Positions 1 to 8,578 of a DNA stretch of 64,000 nt are shown here, piece by piece. The stretch spans positions 5,976,001 through 6,040,000 of the forward strand of contig NZ_CP121666.1 of assembly GCF_029714325.1 (NCBI RefSeq). The letters run 5' to 3'. Every line of letters begins with the position of its first letter. Position 1 is the first letter of the stretch. The notes beneath the pieces are model-generated. The model saw only the letters and a list, made by a program, of their open reading frames with translations, was not told where the DNA came from and did not search any database. The translations under genes and the position numbers were made by a program. This DNA is from Bradyrhizobium sp. CB1717 (lineage in GTDB: Bacteria; Pseudomonadota; Alphaproteobacteria; Rhizobiales; Xanthobacteraceae).

Positions 1-2
1 AC

Positions 3-392
3 ATGAATGCGGCGGTCTCCATCGGCGGCCAGCCTTACACGGCGCTGCCAACCGCGTTCAAATTCCGCAGCGAGTTCAACCCGTCCTGCTCCTGCAAGGC
101 GGCCGGACAGACCTGGGCGGATGCGCTCAAATCGGCCGACGACAAGGCGACCGTCGAGCAGCAGGGCGACATCATCGTCACCGAGGAGAGCGCCAGGAAG
201 ATGCAGCAGCAGCGTCTCAACAAGGGCGCGCCGCAGCCTGCCAACACCAAGAAGGGCGCGGCGCCCGCGCCGACGACGGCCGCTGCACCGGCCGCGACAC
301 CGCCGGCGGATAGCGGCACGGCTGCGCCGAGTTCAGAGAACAAGCCGATCCGTTCGGTCGGCCCGACCTTCCTGCCGCAGCAGCAGAAGTAG
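3..392 (+). CDS. DUF2865-like protein, 3' part only
   Basis: This is the C-terminal part of a protein whose beginning lies to the left of the window; the reading frame is open to the edge and the first Met is probably internal. The sequence CSCKAAGQTWADALKSADD, followed by a Lys/Gln-rich stretch and then an Ala/Pro/Thr-rich low-complexity tail, resembles the end of DUF2865 proteins of Rhizobiales, which are exported proteins of unknown role. The tail (about residues 75-115) is probably disordered. There are no catalytic motifs. The family call is from memory of the motif and moderately sure; the function is unknown. Confidence 0.6.
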   Translation: MNAAVSIGGQPYTALPTAFKFRSEFNPSCSCKAAGQTWADALKSADDKATVEQQGDIIVTEESARKMQQQRLNKGAPQPANTKKGAAPAPTTAAAPAATPPADSGTAAPSSENKPIRSVGPTFLPQQQK

Positions 393-445
393 GCCTAACC
401 CATCATGCCCAGCGAAGGCGGCCGCCAGGCGCGGCCGTTTCGCAG

Positions 446-1354
446 TTACTGCTCGCCCTCGCGGCTCCACGGGAAGAGATTGGCCGGAAAGTCCGCTGCG
501 TAGCGCTTTCCCTTCGGGGGCGGCGGCGGCTCGTCCGGTGGATTCGGGTTGGGCTCGACCATCCGCCGATAGAGGTGCCAGGTGGCATGACCGAGCACCG
601 GCAGAACGACGGCGAGACCGACGAAGAGCGGTAGCGAGCCGATCACGAGCAGCGCCGCCACGATGAGGCCCCATCCGGCCATCGCAACCGGATTCGTTCC
701 CACCGCTCGGAGCGACGTGCGGATCGCGTCGATCGCAGTCGCATGCCGGTCGAGCATCAACGGGAACGACACGACGCTGACGCACAAGGCCACAACCGCA
801 AACAGGAAGCCGACACCGCAACCAACGACGATGAGCGACCAGCCTTCCGGTGTCGTCAGCACGCGCGTCGCGAAATCGGGAATGCTTGCAGCCGCCGCGT
901 GACCGAAGATCGTGACATAAATTGCGTTTGCGACACCGATCCAGGCCCCGAACAGGACCAGCAGGAGCACGCCGAGCTCGACCATGGCACCGAACGACGG
1001 TGCGCGCAGCACCTTGATCGCATCCCACGCATCGACCTCCTCGCCACGTTCGCGACGCCGGCTGAGTTCGTAGAGACCGATCGCGGCAAAAGGCCCGATC
1101 AAGGCGAAGCCGGCGGCCAGCGGAAACAGGAGCGGCAACACCGAATAGCCGAGAACCATCCTGAACAGCACGAGACCGAGAACGGGATAAATCACGCACA
1201 CGACGATCGCGTGACTCGGCATCGCCTGGAAATCCTCCCAACCCAGGCGCAGCGCCTCGGTCAGGTCCGACAAGCTGATCTTGCGAATGGGATAGGAGGC
1301 CGCTTCGCCGAAGACGTGCCGCCTGATGATGTCGTGGGAGTACAGAGTGGCCAT
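446..1354 (-). CDS. DUF2189 domain membrane protein
   Basis: A 302-residue integral membrane protein. The N-terminal segment with IRKISLSDLTEALRLGWEDF and MPSHAIVV is characteristic of DUF2189, and about six hydrophobic helices follow, ending in a Pro-rich cytosolic tail (residues about 270-285, PPDEPPPPPKGK). DUF2189 proteins have no established biochemical role; some sit near cytochrome oxidase genes, and here the gene is divergent from such an operon. The frame stays open upstream to 1663, but the ATG at 1354 has a GGAGG 6-10 bases upstream and starts where family similarity starts, so the longer version is rejected. Confidence 0.85.
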   Translation of the reverse strand: MATLYSHDIIRRHVFGEAASYPIRKISLSDLTEALRLGWEDFQAMPSHAIVVCVIYPVLGLVLFRMVLGYSVLPLLFPLAAGFALIGPFAAIGLYELSRRRERGEEVDAWDAIKVLRAPSFGAMVELGVLLLVLFGAWIGVANAIYVTIFGHAAAASIPDFATRVLTTPEGWSLIVVGCGVGFLFAVVALCVSVVSFPLMLDRHATAIDAIRTSLRAVGTNPVAMAGWGLIVAALLVIGSLPLFVGLAVVLPVLGHATWHLYRRMVEPNPNPPDEPPPPPKGKRYAADFPANLFPWSREGEQ

Positions 1355-1886
1355 GAACGGAGCCTCCCGTGCTGAAAATCGCGATTGTCGATAACACGCG
1401 CTTTTCAGCCACGCGTGTCCGCCTGACGAGCAGGAAACGCGATGGGTCGGGTACGGCAACCCAGGTTCAGCGAAACGAGCCTGGCCGGACGGAACCCGTC
1501 GCGACCTGCCTCGCGAGCTTAGCGCGCGCGGGGCACGGCTGTGCTCACGGTTAGGTGAATTGTGCACCAGCACGGGTTTGTGCGTCGCATCAACCTGACC
1601 CGACGTGCGCACCTGACGCGTTGTCGGCTTGCCGGCGACGGCAACCACGCCACGTCGGGGCACCTACATTGCTCTATTGACGCCGGATTGGGGCGGTATC
1701 ATTTTAGACGCAGACGCCCTTAGTTGATGGTCGCGAAGCGTTCTCTTGATTTCGCGACCCGTGGAATGGGCGAGGCAAAAGGCCGGCGATGGCATAGATG
1801 CCAACCAAGAAAGGCCAGCCATCGCGACAGACTGAGCTCCGCCCTGGATTCGTATCCGTAGCCTTCGATGGCAAGGATGGATCAGG
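1355..1886. other. Non-coding divergent interval before the oxidase operon
   Basis: This 532-base gap separates the DUF2189 gene from the cytochrome oxidase operon. I see no convincing gene. It should hold both divergent promoters, but I could not pick a -35/-10 pair with good spacing. A TTGACG at 1677 has no properly spaced -10; the best match is a weak CATTTT. The one clear structure is the inverted repeat listed separately at 1729-1759. Confidence 0.5.
1729..1759. promoter_or_regulatory. Inverted repeat upstream of coxM (possible operator)
   Basis: Two perfect 9-base arms, GGTCGCGAA at 1729-1737 and TTCGCGACC at 1751-1759, are separated by 13 bases and lie about 130 bases before the coxM start. 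The element could be an operator for a dimeric regulator or an RNA hairpin in the leader. No T-tract follows, so a terminator is unlikely. No regulator is encoded next to it. Confidence 0.35.
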
Positions 1887-2741
1887 ATGGCTGTCGCACT
1901 GATACTGCTTCTGGTCGCGATCGGCTCGGTGCTGTTTCACATCTACAGCCCGTGGTGGTGGACGCCGATCGCCACGAACTGGGCCTATATCGACCACACC
2001 ATCAACATCACATTCTGGATCACGGGCTTCGTTTTCGTCGCGGTCATCGCCTTCATGGCTTACTGCGTCTTCCGCTTTCACCACAAAGAGGGAAGACGGG
2101 CTGACTACAATCCGGAAAACAAAAGGCTCGAGTGGTGGCTGAGCGTCGGGACCGGCGTCGGCGTCGCGGCCATGCTGGCGCCTGGCCTCGTGGTCTGGCA
2201 CCAGTTCGTGACGGTGCCTGCGGATGCCACCGAGGTCGAGGTCATGGGCCAGCAATGGCAGTGGAGCTTCCGCCTTCCGGGCAAGGATGGGCAGCTGGGC
2301 ACATCCGATGTCCGCAACATCGCGTCCGACAATCCGATGGGGCTCAATCGCGACGACGCACACGCGCAGGACGACGTCGTGATCGAGAACGGTGACCTGC
2401 ACCTTCAATTGGGAAAGCCGGTCAAGGTTCTTCTCCGCTCGGTTGATGTCCTGCACGATTTCTACGTGCCCGAATTCCGGGCCAAGATGGACATGGTTCC
2501 AGGCATGGTGACCTATTTCTGGATAACGCCGATCCGGACCGGAACGTTCGATGTTCTCTGTGCGGAGCTCTGTGGCGCGGCTCACTATCAGATGCGGTCC
2601 AAGGTCATCGTCGACGAAGAGCGTGAATATCACGCTTGGCTGGAGCAACAAAAGACGTTTGCCGAATTGTCTTCGGCAAAAGCCGTCGTGAAGGCGACGT
2701 ACCAATCCGGTGGCAAGGAGCAAGCTGCCGCCACGAAATAG
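1887..2741 (+). CDS. coxM: Cytochrome c oxidase subunit II (CuA subunit)
   Basis: This subunit takes electrons from cytochrome c at the CuA centre and passes them to subunit I. Membrane helices lie at about residues 40-62 and 84-104, with a possible N-terminal third. The periplasmic domain has the WQW aromatic motif (residues 124-126) and a complete CuA ligand set: H190, C225, E227, C229, H233, M236. There is no CXXCH, so no fused cytochrome c. An insert of about 35 residues (131-165) follows the WQW motif. It is the first gene of a five-gene operon matching the order of the second oxidase cluster coxMNOP of Bradyrhizobium; the symbol rests on that resemblance. Confidence 0.9.
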   Translation: MAVALILLLVAIGSVLFHIYSPWWWTPIATNWAYIDHTINITFWITGFVFVAVIAFMAYCVFRFHHKEGRRADYNPENKRLEWWLSVGTGVGVAAMLAPGLVVWHQFVTVPADATEVEVMGQQWQWSFRLPGKDGQLGTSDVRNIASDNPMGLNRDDAHAQDDVVIENGDLHLQLGKPVKVLLRSVDVLHDFYVPEFRAKMDMVPGMVTYFWITPIRTGTFDVLCAELCGAAHYQMRSKVIVDEEREYHAWLEQQKTFAELSSAKAVVKATYQSGGKEQAAATK

Positions 2742-2797
2742 ATCGGGCGCATGAGGCCAACGCCTCGCTTCCGATGGAAACGACCGAGGAGGTTTCT

Positions 2798-4576
2798 ATG
2801 GTCGATATTCCATATGAAGGGATCGAAGGCATTCCGCCTGCCGAAGTACCTGACGTCGAGCTCTATCATCCGAGGAGCTGGTGGACACGGTATGTCTTCT
2901 CGCAGGACGCCAAGGTGATCGCCATTCAGTATTCGCTGACGGCCACGGCCATCGGGCTGGTGGCCCTGGTGCTGTCGTGGCTGATGCGGCTGCAACTGGG
3001 ATTCCCCGGCACCTTCTCTTTCATCGATGCCAACCAGTACCTCCAGTTCATCACCATGCACGGCATGATCATGGTGATCTATCTGCTCACCGCATTGTTC
3101 CTCGGCGGCTTCGGCAACTACCTGATCCCGCTGATGGTCGGCGCCCGGGACATGGTCTTCCCTTATGTGAACATGCTGAGCTACTGGGTCTACCTGCTCG
3201 CGGTCCTGGTGCTGGCCTCGACGTTCTTCGTGCCCGGCGGTCCCACCGGCGCCGGCTGGACGCTCTACCCGCCGCAGGCAATCCTCTCCGGAACACCCGG
3301 GCAGGATTGGGGCATCATTCTCATGATGTCGTCCCTGATCCTGTTCATCATCGGCTTCACCATGGGCGGGCTGAATTACGTGGTGACGGTGCTGCAGGCG
3401 CGTACCCGCGGCATGACGCTGATGCGCCTGCCCCTGACGGTGTGGGGCATCTTCACGGCGACCGTCATGGCGCTGCTGGCATTCCCTGCCCTCTTCGTTG
3501 CCTCGGTCATGCTGCTGCTCGACCGTCTCCTGGGAACCAGCTTCTTCATGCCGTCTCTCGTAGAGATGGGACAACTGTCGAAGCATGGCGGCGGCAGCCC
3601 GCTGCTCTTCCAGCACCTGTTCTGGTTCTTCGGCCATCCCGAGGTCTACATCGTCGCCCTGCCCGCCTTCGGCATCGTCTCCGATCTGATCAGCACGCAT
3701 GCGCGCAAGAACATCTTCGGCTACCGCATGATGGTCTGGGCGATCGTGGCGATCGGCGCGCTCAGCTTCATCGTCTGGGCGCACCACATGTATGTGAGCG
3801 GCATGTTCCCGCAATTCGGATACTTCTTCGCCACCACGACGCTTATCATCGCCATCCCCACCGCGATCAAGGTCTACAACTGGGTGCTGACCCTGTGGCG
3901 CGGCGACATTCATCTCAGGGTGCCGATGCTGTTCGCCCTCGGCTTCATCATCACCTTCGTGAACGGCGGGCTCACCGGCCTCTTCCTCGGCAACGTCGTC
4001 GTGGACGTGCCCCTCTCGGATACCATGTTCGTTGTCGCGCATTTCCACATGGTGATGGGCGTGGCGCCGATCATGGTCGTGCTCGGCGCGATCTATCATT
4101 GGTACCCAAAGGTGACGGGGCGGATGCTGAACGACGCCCTCGGCAAGTTTCACTTCTGGGTCACCTTCCTGGGCGCCTACCTGATCTTCTTCCCGATGCA
4201 CTATCTCGGACTGCTCGGGGTTCCACGCCGGTATTTCGAGCTCGGGGACACGTCGTTCATCCCCTCCTCGGCCCATTCACTGAACGCCTTCATCTCCGTG
4301 GTGGCCTTGACCGTCGGCTTCAGCCAGATGGTGTTCCTGTTCAATCTCGCCTGGAGCTTGTTCAAGGGTGAGGCCTCAGGCGGCAATCCGTGGCGGGCAA
4401 CGACGCTGGAGTGGCAAACGCCGGAGACGCCTCCGGGACACGGCAACTGGGGCAAGGAGCTCCCGATCGTGTACCGCTGGGCCTATGATTACAGTGTGCC
4501 TGGCGCCGCGGAGGACTTCATTCCGCAGAACCAGCCGCCACGCGCGACGCAGCTCGTTCAGGGAGCTGCTTTGTGA
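2798..4576 (+). CDS. coxN: Cytochrome c oxidase subunit I (heme-copper, A1 type)
   Basis: This is the catalytic proton-pumping subunit, 592 residues. Visible residues are the low-spin heme ligand H88 (MHGM), CuB ligands H280, H329 and H330, the E282 and Y284 of the GHPEVY motif that define A1-type oxidases, K358 of the K-channel, D118 at the mouth of the D-channel, and H415/H417 (AHFHM) for the hemes. The start at 2798 is fixed by GAGGAGGT 5 bases upstream; an in-frame ATG at 2774 has no such site. The 3' end overlaps the next gene (GTGA), so translation is coupled. Confidence 0.95.
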   Translation: MVDIPYEGIEGIPPAEVPDVELYHPRSWWTRYVFSQDAKVIAIQYSLTATAIGLVALVLSWLMRLQLGFPGTFSFIDANQYLQFITMHGMIMVIYLLTALFLGGFGNYLIPLMVGARDMVFPYVNMLSYWVYLLAVLVLASTFFVPGGPTGAGWTLYPPQAILSGTPGQDWGIILMMSSLILFIIGFTMGGLNYVVTVLQARTRGMTLMRLPLTVWGIFTATVMALLAFPALFVASVMLLLDRLLGTSFFMPSLVEMGQLSKHGGGSPLLFQHLFWFFGHPEVYIVALPAFGIVSDLISTHARKNIFGYRMMVWAIVAIGALSFIVWAHHMYVSGMFPQFGYFFATTTLIIAIPTAIKVYNWVLTLWRGDIHLRVPMLFALGFIITFVNGGLTGLFLGNVVVDVPLSDTMFVVAHFHMVMGVAPIMVVLGAIYHWYPKVTGRMLNDALGKFHFWVTFLGAYLIFFPMHYLGLLGVPRRYFELGDTSFIPSSAHSLNAFISVVALTVGFSQMVFLFNLAWSLFKGEASGGNPWRATTLEWQTPETPPGHGNWGKELPIVYRWAYDYSVPGAAEDFIPQNQPPRATQLVQGAAL

Positions 4577-5277
4577 GCGCCATCATTCTGTTCCTGGCTG
4601 TGCTTGCGGTGATCGCCGGATGGTGGCTGTCGCAGCAGCGGCTGACGGCCAAGCCCTGGCTGGAGGAAGGCCCGGTCGGTGACTTCCCCGGCGGCGATGC
4701 CATGACCTGGCCGGCGGCAAAGGTCGGACTTGGCGTGTTTCTCGCTGTCGCGAGCGCACTGTTCGTCCTCTTCATCAGCGCCTACTCGATGCGCATGAGC
4801 GTGGTGGACTGGCGGCCGATGCCGATACCGCGGCTGCTGTGGGTCAACACGGGCGTCCTGGTCCTGAGCAGCGTCGCGCTGCAATGGGCGTACGTGGCTG
4901 CTCGGCGACAGGACACTGAGAGCGTCATGATCGGTCTGCTCGCTGGCGGAGCATCTGCCGTGATCTTCCTCGCCGGACAGCTGCTGGCCTGGCAACGGCT
5001 CGGGGCTGCCGGATATTTCGTAGCGTCCAATCCGGCGAATTCCTTCTTTTACCTGTTGACCGCGGTACACGGGCTGCATCTGACGGGCGGTCTGGTGGCC
5101 TTGGGTCGAACCTCAGCCAGGATGTGGCGTGGCGCCGGGATCGCCGAGATGCGATTGAGCGTGGAACTGTGCGCCATCTACTGGCACTTCCTGCTGCTGG
5201 TCTGGCTTGTCCTGCTCGGTCTTCTCACCGGCTGGACCGATGATTTCGTCGACATCTGCCGCCGATTGCTGAGCTAG
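4573..5277 (+). CDS. coxO: Cytochrome c oxidase subunit III-like protein
   Basis: A 234-residue polytopic protein with about six hydrophobic helices. The second half carries subunit III-like signatures: NPANSFFYLLTAVHGLHLTGG and, near the end, ELCAIYWHFLLLVWLVLLGL. The N-terminal half is more divergent. It starts at GTG inside the stop of coxN and is followed 14 bases later by a second subunit III gene. Two consecutive subunit III homologues are typical of the coxMNOP arrangement. It probably stabilises subunit I; no cofactor ligands are expected. Confidence 0.85.
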   Translation: MSAIILFLAVLAVIAGWWLSQQRLTAKPWLEEGPVGDFPGGDAMTWPAAKVGLGVFLAVASALFVLFISAYSMRMSVVDWRPMPIPRLLWVNTGVLVLSSVALQWAYVAARRQDTESVMIGLLAGGASAVIFLAGQLLAWQRLGAAGYFVASNPANSFFYLLTAVHGLHLTGGLVALGRTSARMWRGAGIAEMRLSVELCAIYWHFLLLVWLVLLGLLTGWTDDFVDICRRLLS

Positions 5278-5291
5278 GGAGGCAAGTCCAG

Positions 5292-6014
5292 ATGGCTGAG
5301 ACCGTGCTGACACATTCTGGCCAATCGACTGCGCGGCTTGAAGGCTGGCGCGGCATCGCCGACGACTGGGCGTCCGATCAGCGCGCCTTCAAGAACGTGT
5401 CCTGGGGCAAGGCCATGATGTGGATCTTCCTCCTCAGCGACACCTTCATCTTCAGTTGCTTCCTGCTCTCCTACATGACGGCGCGCATGTCGACGACCGT
5501 GCCGTGGCCGAATCCCAGCGAAGTCTTCGCCCTCAATATCGGGGGCAACCACATCCCCCTGATCCTGATCGCCATCATGACCTTCGTGCTGATCAGCAGC
5601 AGCGGAACGATGGCGATGGCCGTCAATTTCGGCTACCGCCGCGATCGCGTGAGAACCGCAATCCTGATGCTGGTCACCGCAGCCTTCGGCGCAACCTTCG
5701 TCGGAATGCAGGCCTTCGAATGGACCAAGCTGATCATGGAGGGGGTTCGGCCTTGGGGCAATCCATGGGGTGCGCCGCAGTTTGGTGCGAGCTTCTTCAT
5801 GATCACCGGCTTCCACGGCACCCACGTGACGATCGGCGTGATCTTCCTGATCGCGATCGCGCGAAAAGTCTGGCGCGGAGACTTCGACGTCGAGAGGCGC
5901 GGCTTCTTCACGAGCCGCAAGGGGTACTACGAGATCGTCGAGATCATGGGCCTGTACTGGCACTTCGTCGATCTCGTGTGGGTCTTCATCTTTGCATTCT
6001 TCTACCTTTGGTGA
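5292..6014 (+). CDS. coxP: Cytochrome c oxidase subunit III
   Basis: A 240-residue membrane protein of the subunit III family. The signatures FMITGFHGTHVTIGVIFL and EIMGLYWHFVDLVWVFIF are classical, and hydrophobic helices are spaced as in the five-to-seven-helix core. A clear GGGAGG lies about 10 bases before the ATG. It follows coxO by 14 bases and precedes the subunit IV gene by 9 bases, which indicates one transcript. The role is assembly and stability of the subunit I proton-uptake site. Confidence 0.92.
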   Translation: MAETVLTHSGQSTARLEGWRGIADDWASDQRAFKNVSWGKAMMWIFLLSDTFIFSCFLLSYMTARMSTTVPWPNPSEVFALNIGGNHIPLILIAIMTFVLISSSGTMAMAVNFGYRRDRVRTAILMLVTAAFGATFVGMQAFEWTKLIMEGVRPWGNPWGAPQFGASFFMITGFHGTHVTIGVIFLIAIARKVWRGDFDVERRGFFTSRKGYYEIVEIMGLYWHFVDLVWVFIFAFFYLW

Positions 6015-6023
6015 GGTCGGCGC

Positions 6024-6416
6024 ATGACAAACGCGGCGGTACACATGGAAGGACAGCTCCACGCTCCGGCGCATGGCGCAGTCGCAACGGGAGCCGTTCA
6101 CGCCAAGGGTCAACAGCACCCGATCAAGCTCTACCTCGTGGTCTGGGGCTGGCTGTTCGTCCTCAGCACGGGCTCCTATCTCGTCGACTTCTTTGGCCTG
6201 CACGGCTATCTGAGGTGGTCGTTGATCCTGCTGTTCATGATGTTGAAGGCCGGCCTGATCGTCGCCGTCTTCATGCACATGGCCTGGGAGCGACTGGCCC
6301 TGGCCTATGCCATCCTGCTGCCGCCGATCGCGGTGTTGGTATTCGTGTCGATCATGGTGCTCGAATCCGAATACACGCACTTCCTACGGGTGCTGTTTTT
6401 CGCAACCCCGTCATAG
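6024..6416 (+). CDS. Cytochrome c oxidase subunit IV family protein
   Basis: A 130-residue protein with a His/Ala-rich N-terminus (residues 1-40) followed by three hydrophobic helices. The second contains KAGLIVAVFMHMAWER, the conserved stretch of prokaryotic cytochrome oxidase subunit IV (CtaF/CyoD-like). It is the last gene of the oxidase operon, 9 bases after coxP, with GAGGT before the ATG. It is an accessory subunit and binds no redox cofactor. The next gene is convergent only 25 bases away. Confidence 0.85.
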   Translation: MTNAAVHMEGQLHAPAHGAVATGAVHAKGQQHPIKLYLVVWGWLFVLSTGSYLVDFFGLHGYLRWSLILLFMMLKAGLIVAVFMHMAWERLALAYAILLPPIAVLVFVSIMVLESEYTHFLRVLFFATPS

Positions 6417-6441
6417 CACTCGCCGCCGCTCAAGACGGAGT

Positions 6442-8199
6442 TCACCCCTCGAACGCGTCGATCGACGCCTTGCTGCCGCGCGAGACCAGCGTCTCGTCCG
6501 GGGCCGGCAGCCTCTCACCCTTGTCGCGAAAGCGGTTGGTGATGGGATAGCGGCGGTCGCGGCCGAAATTCCTGGGTGTCACCTTCACGCCGGGCGCAGC
6601 CTGGCGGCGCTTGTATTCGGCGACGTTGAGCAGATGATCGATACGGGTGACGGTCTCGTGGTCGAAGCCGGCGGCGATGATCGCATCGAGCGGCTCCTCG
6701 CGCTCGACCAGACGTTCGAGGATGGCATCGAGCACGTCGTAAGGCGGCAATGAATCCTGATCGGTCTGGTTCTCGCGCAGCTCCGCCGTCGGCGGACGCG
6801 TGATGATGTCAGGGGGAATGACCTCGCCTGCAGGTCCGAGCGCGCCATCCGGCTTCCAGCCGTTACGCAGGCTCGCCAGCCGAAACACCTGCGACTTGTA
6901 GATGTCCTTGATCGGGTTGAAGCCGCCGTTCATGTCGCCGTAGAGCGTGGCGTAGCCGACCGACATCTCCGACTTGTTGCCCGTCGTCACCACCATCAGC
7001 CCGGTCTTGTTGGAGATCGCCATCAGCAGCGTGCCGCGGGTGCGGGCCTGGAGGTTTTCCTCGGTGATGTCAGGCGGCAGGTTCTTGAAGATGCCGGACA
7101 GGATGGTCTCGAACCCGGTCACGGCTTCCGCGATCGGCAACACCTCGTAGCGGATGCCGAGATGGCCAGCGAGTTCGCCGGCATCCGCAATCGAGTGTGC
7201 CGCCGTATAGCGATAGGGCAGCATCACGCCATGCACCTGGTCGGCGCCGAGCGCATCGACCACGATCGCCGCGCACAGCGCGGAATCGATGCCACCGGAG
7301 ATGCCGAGCAGCACGCCGGGAAAACCGTTCTTGCCGACATAGTCGCGCAGGCCCAGCACGCAGGCGGCGTAATCGGCCTTGTCGCCCTCGACCTGCTCCG
7401 CGATCGGCCCCGTGCAGCGCCAATCGTCGCCGTTTCTGGTGAAGCGGAGCGTGGTGACGTTTTCCTCGAACGCCGGCAGTTGCGCTGCGAGCGAGAGATC
7501 GCCGTTGAGCGCGAAAGAGGCGCCGTCGAACACCAGTTCGTCCTGCCCGCAAACCTGGTTCAGATAGACCAGCGGCAGCCCGCTCTCGGTGACGCGCGCG
7601 ACCGCCACCGACAGCCGCACGTCGCTCTTGTCGCGGGCGTAAGGCGAGCCGTTCGGGACGAGGATGATCTCGGCGCCGGTCTCGGCCAGCGTCTCGACCA
7701 CGTTCTCGTAGTCCTCGGACTCCTCGAGCCAGATGTCCTCGCAGATCGGCACGCCGATGCGCACGCCGCGCACCGTGACCGGGCCGGCCGCAGGTCCCCG
7801 CGCAAACAACCGCTTCTCGTCGAACACGCCGTAGTTCGGCAGATTGCACTTGAAGCGGAGCGCGGCGATGCGGCCGCCGTCGAGCAGCGCACAGGCATTG
7901 TAGAGCCGGCCGTCCTCGACCCAGGGCGTGCCGACCAGCATGGCCGGCCCGCCATCGGCGGTCTCACGGGCGAGCGCTTCGATCGCGACGCGGCAGGCGG
8001 CCTGGAAGGCCGGCTTCTGCACCAGATCTTCCGGCGGATAGCCAGAAATGAACAATTCCGGAAACAGCACGAGATCGGCGCCGTCGCCGGCCGCTTGCGC
8101 GCGCGCGGCGCGCACCTTCGCGGCATTGCCCTCGATGTCGCCCACGGTCGGATTGAGCTGGGCGAGCGTGACCGCGAATGCGTTGAGACGTTCGGTCAT
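6442..8199 (-). CDS. nadE: Glutamine-dependent NAD+ synthetase
   Basis: Catalyses the last step of NAD+ synthesis from nicotinate adenine dinucleotide, using ammonia released from glutamine. The 585-residue protein is a fusion. An N-terminal nitrilase-type glutaminase carries the triad E48 (FPELF), K117 (KCNLP) and C153 (PICEDIW). A C-terminal ATP-pyrophosphatase domain has the SGGIDS loop near residue 302. The ATG at 8199 is preferred to a TTG five codons upstream. It is the last gene of a minus-strand group with aroG and dgkA, 21 bases after dgkA. Confidence 0.95.
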   Translation of the reverse strand: MTERLNAFAVTLAQLNPTVGDIEGNAAKVRAARAQAAGDGADLVLFPELFISGYPPEDLVQKPAFQAACRVAIEALARETADGGPAMLVGTPWVEDGRLYNACALLDGGRIAALRFKCNLPNYGVFDEKRLFARGPAAGPVTVRGVRIGVPICEDIWLEESEDYENVVETLAETGAEIILVPNGSPYARDKSDVRLSVAVARVTESGLPLVYLNQVCGQDELVFDGASFALNGDLSLAAQLPAFEENVTTLRFTRNGDDWRCTGPIAEQVEGDKADYAACVLGLRDYVGKNGFPGVLLGISGGIDSALCAAIVVDALGADQVHGVMLPYRYTAAHSIADAGELAGHLGIRYEVLPIAEAVTGFETILSGIFKNLPPDITEENLQARTRGTLLMAISNKTGLMVVTTGNKSEMSVGYATLYGDMNGGFNPIKDIYKSQVFRLASLRNGWKPDGALGPAGEVIPPDIITRPPTAELRENQTDQDSLPPYDVLDAILERLVEREEPLDAIIAAGFDHETVTRIDHLLNVAEYKRRQAAPGVKVTPRNFGRDRRYPITNRFRDKGERLPAPDETLVSRGSKASIDAFEG

Positions 8200-8220
8200 G
8201 ACGGCCCTTTTCAATTCTCG

Positions 8221-8574
8221 TCAGACGAAACCCAGCCGCTCGACGATGGCGAAGATCCAGAACGCGCCCGCCATCAGCAGCGCCACACCAACGGCCGCCG
8301 AGCCCATGTCCTTGACTCGGCCGATCTGCTTGTCGTGATCCATGGTCAGACGGTCGGCGAGCTTCTCGATCGCGGTGTTGAGCAGCTCGACCGTCAGCAC
8401 GAACGCGACCGCACAAATCAATTCGACCGCACGCATCGCTGTGGCGCCGATGAACCAGGCCAGCGGCAGCGACAGGAGGAGCGCAAATATCTCCTCGCGG
8501 ATGGCCTGCTCCGAACGGAACGCAAAAGCCAGACCGTTGCGGGAATTGATCGTGGCCTTCCAGATTCGCAGCAA
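8221..8574 (-). CDS. dgkA: Diacylglycerol kinase (DgkA family)
   Basis: Phosphorylates diacylglycerol to phosphatidate in the inner membrane, recycling lipid. The motif ELLNTAIEKLADR holds the catalytic Glu and the family signature, and three hydrophobic helices are present, as in the small trimeric enzymes. The TTG at 8574, a few bases after the preceding gene's stop and behind AGGA, gives 117 residues, close to the normal size. An ATG at 8622 would add 16 unconserved residues and overlap the DAHP synthase gene by 44 bases, so the start is uncertain. It lies between aroG and nadE on the same strand. Confidence 0.87.
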   Translation of the reverse strand: MLRIWKATINSRNGLAFAFRSEQAIREEIFALLLSLPLAWFIGATAMRAVELICAVAFVLTVELLNTAIEKLADRLTMDHDKQIGRVKDMGSAAVGVALLMAGAFWIFAIVERLGFV

Positions 8575-8578
8575 GGTC

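Noticed and set aside
446..1663. Extended 405-residue version of the DUF2189 protein
   Set aside because: The extra 103 N-terminal residues show no similarity and are Arg/Pro rich; a strong ribosome-binding site marks the ATG at 1354.
1677..1705. TTGACG as a -35 for the oxidase operon
   Set aside because: The best -10 candidates have wrong spacing (14) or poor sequence (CATTTT), so it was not listed as a promoter.
2630..4276. Minus-strand 548-codon frame opposite cytochrome oxidase subunit I
   Set aside because: Same reason: compositional antisense frame across a gene with full catalytic motifs.
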